DNA of 16,084 bases from Streptosporangiaceae bacterium. GTDB lineage: Bacteria; Actinomycetota; Actinomycetes; Streptosporangiales; Streptosporangiaceae. The stretch is taken from contig JASHOI010000681.1 in assembly GCA_030041195.1 (NCBI GenBank), forward strand, positions 1 through 16,084. The letters run 5' to 3'. A program made the position numbers and the translations under genes. A model generated the notes under the pieces. That model was not told the origin of the DNA. It did not search any database and was given only the letters and a program-made list of their open reading frames with translations. Of this stretch, positions 6,172 through 12,493 are shown piece by piece. Positions within the stretch are counted from its first letter, which is position 1. Every line of letters starts with the position of its first letter.

Positions 6172-7954
6172 CGCCGGCAAGTCCCGCCGGCCCGGGCCGG
6201 TCCGCCTTCTTGCCTTGCAGGTAATCGATCCACTCAAGGGCCGCGAGCGTGTCCGGGTGATCGCGGCCCAGCGTCAGTTTGAGGTGCGGGAGCAGATCCC
6301 GGAACTCTTCCTCCGCCCCGGCGTGATCGCCGCGCGCGACCATCTCCCTGGCGACGTTGACCCAGAGGATGACCGTGACCGGGTGGTCCAGGCCCGGCTG
6401 CCGCTGCAGATAAGCCAGCACATCCCGGAACTCTTCCTCCGCCCCGGCGTGATCGCCGCGCGCCGCCATCTCCCTGGCGATGCTGCACCGGGTAGCCAGC
6501 GTGTCCGGGTGATCCCGGCCCAGGCCACGCTGCAGATGGGGCAGCATCCTGCGGAATTCTGTCTCCGCCCGGGCGTGGTCACCGCGCGCGGCCATCTCCT
6601 GGGCAACGCCGAACCAGGCCAGCAGGGTGTCCGGATGATCCGCGCCCAGCGTCCGCTGCCGGCCCCGGTACACGCGGCGGAACTCCTCCTCCGCCCCGGC
6701 ATGATCCGCCTGCGCGGCCATCTCCTGCGCGATGCTGAACCTGGTGGCCAGCGTGTCCCGGTGATCCACGCCCAGTTCCTGCTGCCAGGTAAAGACGTGC
6801 CGCAACTCGTCCTCAGCGCCGGCGTGATCGCCAGCAGCCGCCATCTCCCTGGCCATGCTGAGCCGTGTGGCCAGCGCCTCCGGGTGATCCGGCCCCAGCG
6901 CTTCCACCTGATCGGCCAGGATGCGCCGGTGCTGCGCGAGCGAGTCATCCCAGCTCGCGGCCTCCTGGACGGCTGCGGCCGGGCTCGCCTGAGCGGCCGG
7001 CGCGTCCGTCCCCAGGCCGTGCTGCTGGTCGGCCAGGGTCCGCTGGTGCAGCACGGTGGCCACATCGGGCGCGTATCGCTGCAGCCCGAGCGCCATGCGC
7101 AGCGCGTCGGCGAACTCCCCGCAACTCGCGTACCGATCTCCCGGAGCCTTCGCCAGCGCTCGGAGCAGGACGTCATCGACGCTGGCCGGAAGGTCGGGCC
7201 GCCGGGCCGCCAGCAGCGGCGGCCGCTCCGACACCTGCGCGTACAGCACCGCCATGTCCTCATCGCGGGAAAACGGCGGGTGTCCCGACAGCAGCTCGAA
7301 CGCCGTGCACGCGAGCGAGTACTCATCCGTGCGCGCCTCGACCCGCCGACCCTGGATCTGCTCCGGCGCGCAGTAATTGAGCGTGCCCATGAAGCGGTCG
7401 GAGCCGGTCAGGTCGGCCGACGAGAGCGCGCCCTTGCTCAGGCCGAAGTCCGACAGGTACACGTGGTCGGGCCGCCCGGCCCGCGCGTCCAGGAGCATGT
7501 TGCTCGGCTTGACATCACGGTGCACCAGCCCCGCCGCGTGCGCGGTGTCCAGGGCCGAGGCCACACCGGAGATGATCGCCGCCGCGCGCTCGACCGGCAG
7601 CGGTCCCATCTGCCTCACGAGTGCGCCGACGTCTCCGCCCGGCACGTACCGCATCGCGATGAACAGCACCCCGTCCGCGTCACCGGCCTCGAACACCGGA
7701 ATGATGTGCGGATCATCCGCCGCGGCAGCAGACCGGGATTCGCGGATGAACCGGCTGCGGAAAGTGTCATCCGCTGCCAGGGCCGGCGCCAGGATCTTCA
7801 GCGCCACCTGCCGCTCAAGCCGTTCATCCTGGGCCCGGAATACAACGGCCATTCCCCCGTGGCCAATCTGCTTCACGAGCCGGTAGCCGGCGATCCGCGA
7901 ACCGGCGGAGAAGCCGCCCAGGTACCCGACAGGGCCGGGGTCGCCATCAGCCAT
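6095..7954 (-). CDS. Soluble Ser/Thr protein kinase with C-terminal kinesin-light-chain-type TPR repeats
   Basis: The product is 619 residues. The kinase domain (about 24-290) is complete: glycine loop GHGGMAVVF (31-39), Lys53 in ALKIL, catalytic loop HRDVKPSN (145-152), DFG (169-171) and APE (196-198). After a linker with no membrane helix (about 295-350) come about six repeats of roughly 42 residues with consensus LGxDHPDTLATRxSIAREMAARGDHAGAEEEFRxxL, starting near residues 353, 394, 436, 478, 520 and 562. These resemble TPR_10/TPR_12 repeats, which bind proteins or peptides. A Pro/Arg/Ser-rich tail of about 39 residues ends the protein. Most actinobacterial kinases of this type carry a membrane helix and sensor domain; this one appears cytosolic. 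The ATG start has a G-rich stretch upstream. It is a single gene, convergent with and overlapping the SnoaL gene. Confidence 0.92.
   Translation of the reverse strand: MADGDPGPVGYLGGFSAGSRIAGYRLVKQIGHGGMAVVFRAQDERLERQVALKILAPALAADDTFRSRFIRESRSAAAADDPHIIPVFEAGDADGVLFIAMRYVPGGDVGALVRQMGPLPVERAAAIISGVASALDTAHAAGLVHRDVKPSNMLLDARAGRPDHVYLSDFGLSKGALSSADLTGSDRFMGTLNYCAPEQIQGRRVEARTDEYSLACTAFELLSGHPPFSRDEDMAVLYAQVSERPPLLAARRPDLPASVDDVLLRALAKAPGDRYASCGEFADALRMALGLQRYAPDVATVLHQRTLADQQHGLGTDAPAAQASPAAAVQEAASWDDSLAQHRRILADQVEALGPDHPEALATRLSMAREMAAAGDHAGAEDELRHVFTWQQELGVDHRDTLATRFSIAQEMAAQADHAGAEEEFRRVYRGRQRTLGADHPDTLLAWFGVAQEMAARGDHARAETEFRRMLPHLQRGLGRDHPDTLATRCSIAREMAARGDHAGAEEEFRDVLAYLQRQPGLDHPVTVILWVNVAREMVARGDHAGAEEEFRDLLPHLKLTLGRDHPDTLAALEWIDYLQGKKADRPGPAGLAGVSRKEPHGRRGSRIASPSPGTPRSG
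6232..6898 (-). repeat. Tandem 126-bp repeats encoding the TPR array of the kinase
   Basis: About six units of 126 bp (the first 123 bp) lie within the kinase gene. Some neighbouring copies are near-identical at DNA level: the plus-strand string CGGAACTCTTCCTCCGCCCC appears at about 6300 and again 126 bases later at about 6426, with following bases also shared. This suggests recent unequal exchange or gene conversion and allows repeat-number variation. Confidence 0.8.
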
Positions 7955-8035
7955 CGCGCCCCCAGGACCGGCCAGTCCGCGGCGGCAGCCGCCCTGAAGC
8001 GACAGCGGGGGCCGCCGGCGGCTGTCCGTCCTCGT

Positions 8036-8053
8036 TGACTGAAAGGCCAGTCA
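8036..8053. repeat. 6-bp inverted repeat in the kinase-tenA intergenic gap
   Basis: TGACTG (8036-8041) and CAGTCA (8048-8053) flank a 6-base centre, 82 bases upstream of the kinase start. It could be an operator for the kinase gene. The surrounding gap 7955-8205 also holds TCGCGGT/ACCGCGA arms (8132-8138 and 8153-8159) with two copies of GTTACCG (8137-8143, 8150-8156), but no recognisable gene or confident promoter. Confidence 0.35.
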
Positions 8054-8167
8054 GAATTCGGCCGTGCCCGTTGCCAGTGAATAAGACGCAGGAATGCGAA
8101 TCAATATGCTCAGCCACGCGAACTATCCCCCTCGCGGTTACCGGCACACGTTACCGCGACCGCAGAC

Positions 8168-8189
8168 GTGCTTCCCGGGAACTAAGCAC
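8168..8189 (-). terminator. Possible weak terminator hairpin after tenA
   Basis: GTGCTT (8168-8173) and AAGCAC (8184-8189) form a 6-bp stem around a 10-base loop, 17 bases downstream of the tenA stop codon on the minus strand. There is no T-run after it, so it is at best a weak or Rho-assisted terminator. Confidence 0.3.
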
Positions 8190-8205
8190 ACTTTTCGGGC
8201 TGAAT

Positions 8206-8892
8206 CTACTTTGGCCCCAAATGACCCACCGGCCAGGCTTCCTTCCGGTAGCCCATGTCCCAGAACATCCACTCGTAACGGCTGGTCGCCCGGAAGTGCC
8301 GGTGCACCAGCGCGCGCTCGGCCGGCGCCAGGCCGGGCCCCAGGGCATCGGCCACCGCCAGCACCTTGCGGACCGTGGCACCGAAGTCCTCGCCGCCGTA
8401 GGTGTCGATCCACTTCTGGTAGCGCGGGTTGGGCGAGCCGCGCAGCAGCAGCTCCTTGCCGACCTCCCAGTAGATCCAGTAGCACGGGAGCACCGCACCG
8501 ACGCCCTCGGCGTATGACCCGCCGCGGACGGCAGCGAGCAGGTAGCTGACGTAGGCCAGCGTGGTGGGCGCTGGCTCGGCCGCCTCGATCGACGCGGGGT
8601 CGATGCCGAGGTCACCCAGGAGCGAGTCATGCAGGGCCCGCTCCACGGCCACGATGTCGGCGGCGTCGCGGGAGAACGTCTCGATCCCGGCCGCGTCCGG
8701 CGCGCGGCTGCCGACCGCCGCGAGCGCCTGCGCGTAGCCGTGCAGGTACAGCGCATCCTGCACCACGTAGAACACGAATGCGTCCTCCGGCAGGCTGCCG
8801 TCGGTCAGCCCGGCCAGGAACGGGTGCGCCAGGATCGCGTCGTAGATGTCCGCCGAGCCCCGCCAGAGCTCATCGGTGAAGCGGTCGGTCAT
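8206..8892 (-). CDS. TenA / thiaminase II family protein
   Basis: The product is 228 residues, normal for TenA. Residues corresponding to the known TenA active site can be picked out: Asp46 (VVQDALYL), Tyr114/Tyr117 (LAYVSYLLA), Cys137 and Tyr141 (VLPCYWIYWEVGKELL), and Glu207 near the end (SRYEWMFWDM). The cysteine places it in the TenA_C class, which hydrolyses thiamine degradation products such as aminomethyl-pyrimidines to the hydroxymethyl pyrimidine used in thiamine salvage. No other thiamine genes and no TPP-riboswitch-like leader are visible nearby, so a non-thiamine amine substrate is also possible. It lies 22 bases downstream of the APC permease on the same strand, so the pair is probably co-transcribed. 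The ribosome binding site is weak (GGTGGGG). Confidence 0.9.
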   Translation of the reverse strand: MTDRFTDELWRGSADIYDAILAHPFLAGLTDGSLPEDAFVFYVVQDALYLHGYAQALAAVGSRAPDAAGIETFSRDAADIVAVERALHDSLLGDLGIDPASIEAAEPAPTTLAYVSYLLAAVRGGSYAEGVGAVLPCYWIYWEVGKELLLRGSPNPRYQKWIDTYGGEDFGATVRKVLAVADALGPGLAPAERALVHRHFRATSRYEWMFWDMGYRKEAWPVGHLGPK

Positions 8893-8914
8893 CGGGCTGC
8901 CCCCACCCGGCTGG

Positions 8915-10360
8915 TCAGCCTTCCCGCGGCGCGCTCTCCAGCGGGACCTGGAAGAACGACGAGCGCAGCACGTAACGCGCCACGAACATCAGGGCTATGC
9001 CCACGACGACCACGCCGACCACGGACCACAGTTGCGGCGCCGGCGCGGTGAGCAGCGACTTGACGATCAGCCAGACCAGGAACGCGGCGGCCGCCAGCGG
9101 GAGGATGCCGACGAGCACCAGGTCAGCCGCGTTGCTGAGGATGCGCTGCCGGAAGTAGACCATCGCGCCTATCGCGGTGAGCACGTAGAACCCGGCGTAC
9201 AGCAGCCCGGTCACGTCGATCACCTGGGTGAACGCGTTCGCGACCGAGGTGGACAGCAGGTAGATCCAGGTGACCACGACCAGGATCGCCCCGATGATCA
9301 GGGTGGCCACGGCCGGGGTGGAGAACCGCGGGTGGATCGCGGCCAGCAGCGGCGGCAGCACCCGCCGCCGCGCCATCCCGTACGTCATCCGGCCCAGAGC
9401 CACGATCCCGGTGCCGGTGGAGGCGATCACCGACAGCGCCAGGGAGAGCGCCATCACCTTGGCCCACCCGCCGCCGCCCATCGCCTCCGCCACGTAGACC
9501 AGGGCCGACGACGAGTTCGCCTGAAGTTTGGCCGGTGACACCACGCCCTGCAGGCCCACCTCGGAGATCGTGAAGATGATGGCCAGGAACAGCACCGCCA
9601 GGACCGCGGCACGGCCGGGGTTGATGCTCCGCCGCGTGGTCTCCTCGTTGACGTACACGGTCGCGTCCCAGCCGGTGTACATGAACACCGCGATCAGGAA
9701 GCCGGCCGCGAGGCTGCCCTTGCCGCCGATCCCGCTGATCGTGAACCAGCCCTTGGTGATCGGGAACGTGCCGTGATGGTGGCTGAGCACCAGCACCAGG
9801 CCGGCGATCGCGAAGCCGACCAGGATCACGTACTCGATCAGCCCCATGCCGACCTGGGTGCGCGCGGTGAGCCGGATGCCGACGATCGCGATCACCATCA
9901 TGATCAGGATGATCGCGGTGCTGATCAGGATGTCCGGCCACGTGCTGGTGGAACTGGAACCGAAGATGGCCAGCACCGACGGGGCCAGGACCACGACGCC
10001 GGAGACCGCCCCGACCAGCGTGCCGGTGATCATCAGCCAGCCGGTGAGGAAGCCGACGTACGGGCTGATCGACCGGCCCACCCACTCGAACGAGGCGCCG
10101 CACTGCGCCTTCCACAGGTTCAGCCGGCGGTAGGCGTTGGCGATGATCAGCATCGGTATCGCGGTCAGCACGATGACCGGCCCGACCGCGTAAGCGGCCG
10201 CGGCGGCGAGCGCGGCTAACGTCAGCCCGACCGAGACCGCGGGAGCGGCGTTGGCCATTCCGATGACCGTGTCCTGTGCGGGCCCGATCGCGTCGGCCTC
10301 GAGCCCGGCGCTGGGAACCTCGGCCGTCCCGGCTACGGTCGTTGCAGGCCGATCGGCCAT
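8915..10360 (-). CDS. APC-superfamily amino acid/amine permease
   Basis: The product is 481 residues when started at ATG 10360, supported by GGGAG 5 bases upstream; the frame stays open further upstream but that part overlaps the divergent HAD gene and is not plausible. About 12 hydrophobic segments are visible. Near the N-terminus is the GMANAAPAVSVG loop; NAYRRLN and GASFEWVGRSISPYVGFLTGW-like sequence after helix 2 are typical of APC transporters. Later segments include VNEETTRRSINPGRA and ALGRMTYGMARRRVLPPLL, also characteristic of the family. It probably imports an amino acid or amine by H+ symport across the cytoplasmic membrane. It is followed by tenA after 22 bases, which suggests that the imported molecule or a derivative feeds the TenA hydrolase. 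The substrate cannot be told from sequence. Confidence 0.92.
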   Translation of the reverse strand: MADRPATTVAGTAEVPSAGLEADAIGPAQDTVIGMANAAPAVSVGLTLAALAAAAAYAVGPVIVLTAIPMLIIANAYRRLNLWKAQCGASFEWVGRSISPYVGFLTGWLMITGTLVGAVSGVVVLAPSVLAIFGSSSTSTWPDILISTAIILIMMVIAIVGIRLTARTQVGMGLIEYVILVGFAIAGLVLVLSHHHGTFPITKGWFTISGIGGKGSLAAGFLIAVFMYTGWDATVYVNEETTRRSINPGRAAVLAVLFLAIIFTISEVGLQGVVSPAKLQANSSSALVYVAEAMGGGGWAKVMALSLALSVIASTGTGIVALGRMTYGMARRRVLPPLLAAIHPRFSTPAVATLIIGAILVVVTWIYLLSTSVANAFTQVIDVTGLLYAGFYVLTAIGAMVYFRQRILSNAADLVLVGILPLAAAAFLVWLIVKSLLTAPAPQLWSVVGVVVVGIALMFVARYVLRSSFFQVPLESAPREG

Positions 10361-10418
10361 CTTTGCTCCCGTGATGTCGTCCCGCCCGCCAAAGCATCTC
10401 GGAGCGCGCCGCGAAAAG

Positions 10419-10442
10419 CAATGCCCCCGGCATTGGCATACT
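10419..10442 (+). promoter_or_regulatory. 17-bp palindrome next to a candidate -10 box in the permease/HAD divergent gap
   Basis: CAATGCC-ccc-GGCATTG (10419-10435) is a perfect 7-bp inverted repeat. It is followed at once by CATACT (10437-10442), a plausible -10 hexamer 8 bases before the HAD start codon, and would fill the -35/-10 spacer. No good -35 is seen. The HAD gene has no Shine-Dalgarno, so a leaderless transcript is likely. It may also act on the divergent permease. Confidence 0.45.
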
Positions 10443-10450
10443 GACCGTTC

Positions 10451-11140
10451 ATGAGCCCGGTGCGCGTTCTTCTCTTCGACATTTTCGGGACGGTCGTCGA
10501 CTGGCGGTCCAGCCTGATCGACATCGCCGAGGCGACCGGCGTCCCGGCCGACTGGCCGGCCATCATCGACGACTGGCGCCGCGCCTACCGCCCGGCACTG
10601 GAAATGGCCCGCCAGGACACCGCCTGGCGTGATCTCGATGCCGTGCAGCGGGACACCCTCGATCAGTGCCTTGAACGCCACGCCACCCCCCTCTCGGCGG
10701 ACGACCGGGAGACCCTGGTGCGCGGCTGGCGGCGGCTGCGGCCCTGGCCGGACAGCCGCGACGGGCTCGCCCGGCTGCGCCGCGGGCACGTCACGGCGAC
10801 GCTGTCGAACGGCCACGTCGCGCTGCTCGCCGACCTGCTCAAGTTCGGCGACCTCCGGTTCGACGCGGTGCTGTCCGCGCAGCTGGCCGCCAGCTACAAG
10901 CCCGACCCCGTGGTGTACCTGACCGCGCTGGAACTGCTGGAGTGCGACCCCGGGGACGCCGGGATGGTCGCCGCGCACGCGGGCGACCTGCAGGCTGCCG
11001 CCGCGCTCGGGATCCGCCCGATGTTCATACGCCGGCCGCTCGAGTGGGGCCCCGACACGGCGCCGGAACAGCCGCCGGACCTGGACGGCCTGATCGACAC
11101 CGACAGCCTGGTCGCGCTCGCCGACGTCCTGGGCTGCTGA
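10451..11140 (+). CDS. HAD-superfamily hydrolase, haloacid dehalogenase type II-like
   Basis: The product is 229 residues, matching L-2-haloacid dehalogenases. Motif I is FDIFGTVVDW with nucleophile Asp10 and Thr14; motif II is TLSNG (Ser119, Asn120); motif III lysine is Lys150 in YKPDP; the last motif is AAHAGDL with Asp179. The type II dehalogenase arginine that binds halide/carboxylate may be one of Arg43/Arg44. At the final motif, the Ser and Asn of well-studied dehalogenases (S175 and N177 of L-DEX) appear replaced by Ala and His, as in many annotated but untested relatives, so the activity could be a phosphatase or another HAD reaction. The ATG start has no ribosome binding site but has a -10-like box close by. 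It is divergent from the permease-tenA pair with a 90-base gap and convergent with the RCC1 gene. Confidence 0.88.
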   Translation: MSPVRVLLFDIFGTVVDWRSSLIDIAEATGVPADWPAIIDDWRRAYRPALEMARQDTAWRDLDAVQRDTLDQCLERHATPLSADDRETLVRGWRRLRPWPDSRDGLARLRRGHVTATLSNGHVALLADLLKFGDLRFDAVLSAQLAASYKPDPVVYLTALELLECDPGDAGMVAAHAGDLQAAAALGIRPMFIRRPLEWGPDTAPEQPPDLDGLIDTDSLVALADVLGC

Positions 11141-11149
11141 GCCGGCGTC

Positions 11150-11164
11150 GCGCGCGCCGCGCGC
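11150..11164. terminator. GC-only hairpin between convergent HAD and RCC1 genes
   Basis: GCGCGC (11150-11155) and GCGCGC (11159-11164) flank a 3-base loop in the 23-base gap between the two convergent stop codons, running into the RCC1 stop. It could act as a bidirectional terminator, though no T-run follows on either strand. Confidence 0.35.
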
Positions 11165-12366
11165 TAGCGCACGCTGATCATCACGTCGGCGGCGGTCGCC
11201 GAGACGGACGTGGCGTGGGACGCGACCCGCACCGGGTACTTGACGTTCCTTATGCCGCCGTTGCCGACCTCACCGAACGTGTTGCCGCCCCAGGCGTAGA
11301 CGCTCCCGGTCGTGGATATGGCGTACGAGGTGTTGCCGCCGGTCGCCAGCAGCCGGTACCGCACGCCGCGCGGCGCGAAGATCCGTACCGGGGACGGCTG
11401 GTTCGCGGTTGTCCCGGTGCCGAGCTGGTAGGTGCTGCCCGCGCCCCACGCGAACAGCGAGCCGTTGCTGAGCAGGGTGATCGTCTGCCCGTTGCCCTGC
11501 GCCGAGCCGCCCTGAGCGAGCTGACTGACCGCGGCAGGAAGCGGCACCCGGAACGGCACGTCGGCCGCCCGGCCGGCGCTCCCGTTGCCGACCTGGCCCT
11601 GGCGGTTGTAGCCCCAGTCGTAGTAGCTGCCGTTGGCGAGCACCGCACCGGAGTTGGCGAACGCGGCGACCAGCGTGGTGACCTGGCCGCGGCCGAGCCC
11701 GGTGACCCGCACCGGGACCTTGCTTGACCGCCTGCTGCCGTTGCCAAGTTCTCCGTAGGTGTTGTTGCCGCAGGCGTAGACCCTTCCGCGGGAGTCGAAC
11801 AGCGAATGGCCGCCCGCGCCGGCGAACGCCGTCACGTCGCTGAGCGGCAGCCGGACCGGGGTGTTGTACTCGGTGCGGTTGCCGAGGCACAGCTCACCGA
11901 CGTTGTTGTAGCCCCAGCCCCACACCCGGCCGGTGGTATCGACGGCCAGCGCGGTGTTGTACGGCATCACGTCGATGGGAATCGAGGCGATCTTCACCCC
12001 GGCCGGGAAGCGCACCCGCACCGGCCTGGTGAACGAGTTCTCGGTGCTGCCGTCGCCGAGCTGACCGCGGTTGCCGAGACCCCACGCGTACACGGACCCG
12101 TTGGCCAGCAGCGCGTACTGGGTCGAGTTGGACGTCGCGATCTCCGCGATGCGGCCGGGAAGGCCCAGCGCGACCGGCGACCGCTGCAGGTCGTAGGGGA
12201 ACGGCAGAATCGGGCCGCCGAAGAACGCGCCCCAGTGCTTGATCGTCCCGCCCGCTGCGGGGCTGGCGGACGCGACGCCCCAGCTCACGGACAGTGGCAG
12301 CACGACCGCGCAGGCCCCTGCTGCCACTTTACGTATTGAAGAGATGACAATCCGTGAGCTATTCAT
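11164..12366 (-). CDS. Secreted RCC1-repeat beta-propeller protein
   Basis: The product is 400 residues from ATG 12366. The first 34 or so residues look like a signal peptide: basic start (Arg5, Arg12, Lys13), a hydrophobic AAGACAVVLPLSV core and an ASA cleavage site before SPAAGG. The rest has six to seven RCC1-type repeats of about 50 residues marked by YAWGLGNRGQLGDGS, VWGWGYNNVGELCLGN, VYACGNNTYGELGNGS, YYDWGYNRQGQVGNGS, LFAWGAGSTYQLGTGT and VYAWGGNTFGEVGNGG, enough for one closed seven-bladed propeller. In bacteria such proteins are extracellular or surface-bound and of mostly unknown function. No anchor or enzyme domain is attached. The frame is open upstream to 12468, but 12366 is chosen for the signal peptide. 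A TGC-TACGGT extended -10 box (12382-12374) suggests a leaderless mRNA. Confidence 0.9.
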   Translation of the reverse strand: MNSSRIVISSIRKVAAGACAVVLPLSVSWGVASASPAAGGTIKHWGAFFGGPILPFPYDLQRSPVALGLPGRIAEIATSNSTQYALLANGSVYAWGLGNRGQLGDGSTENSFTRPVRVRFPAGVKIASIPIDVMPYNTALAVDTTGRVWGWGYNNVGELCLGNRTEYNTPVRLPLSDVTAFAGAGGHSLFDSRGRVYACGNNTYGELGNGSRRSSKVPVRVTGLGRGQVTTLVAAFANSGAVLANGSYYDWGYNRQGQVGNGSAGRAADVPFRVPLPAAVSQLAQGGSAQGNGQTITLLSNGSLFAWGAGSTYQLGTGTTANQPSPVRIFAPRGVRYRLLATGGNTSYAISTTGSVYAWGGNTFGEVGNGGIRNVKYPVRVASHATSVSATAADVMISVR

Positions 12367-12373
12367 GCGCCGC

Positions 12374-12382
12374 ACCGTAGCA
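12374..12382 (-). promoter_or_regulatory. Extended -10 promoter element of the RCC1 gene
   Basis: On the minus strand TGCTACGGT matches an extended -10 (TGn-TAnnnT) and ends 7 bases before the ATG at 12366, so transcription would begin at or next to the start codon. No Shine-Dalgarno is visible, which agrees with a leaderless transcript. No clear -35 is seen. Confidence 0.4.
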
Positions 12383-12446
12383 CGGCAGACGACGGCAGGC
12401 CGGGATGCCGGAACCACCCCCAGCAGGGCATAGTGATCATGCGGGA

Positions 12447-12477
12447 GGGCCCGTGCCGGACGGGGCACGGCGGGCCC
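12447..12477 (+). promoter_or_regulatory. GC-rich leader hairpin before the amidohydrolase operon
   Basis: CGTGCC (12452-12457) pairs with GGCACG (12464-12469) and GGGCC (12447-12451) with GGCCC (12473-12477), with a 6-base loop and a 3-base bulge. It sits 3 bases upstream of the G-rich Shine-Dalgarno GGGGGAGG (12481-12488) of the first amidohydrolase. It may modulate translation or end transcription; there is no T-run. Confidence 0.45.
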
Positions 12478-12493
12478 GAGGGGGGAGGCTTTG

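Noticed and set aside
6232..6898. CRISPR-like or intergenic tandem repeat array
   Set aside because: The regular 126-bp period is entirely in frame and encodes TPR units of the kinase; there are no short repeats with unique spacers.
5966..8038. A 690-codon plus-strand open frame opposite the kinase gene
   Set aside because: Its repeated segments are only the antisense reading of the TPR repeats, and the minus strand carries all the kinase motifs.
10361..10450. TPP riboswitch before the permease-tenA unit
   Set aside because: The gap is only 90 bases, the conserved CTGAGA core is absent, and no fitting secondary structure is seen.
10361..10978. N-terminal extension of the permease frame up to 10978
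   Set aside because: It overlaps the divergent HAD gene, has no family similarity, and ATG 10360 has a ribosome binding site at the start of permease homology.
11182..11240. Lipoprotein reading of the RCC1 signal peptide (Cys19 as a lipobox cysteine)
   Set aside because: The residues before Cys19 do not form a proper lipobox and the hydrophobic core continues after it; the ASA site at about residue 34 fits signal peptidase I better. The coordinates given are only nominal for this protein-level point.
12367..12468. 34-residue N-terminal extension of the RCC1 protein
   Set aside because: It would place a Pro/Arg-rich stretch ahead of a clear signal peptide; ATG 12366 gives a standard secreted protein.
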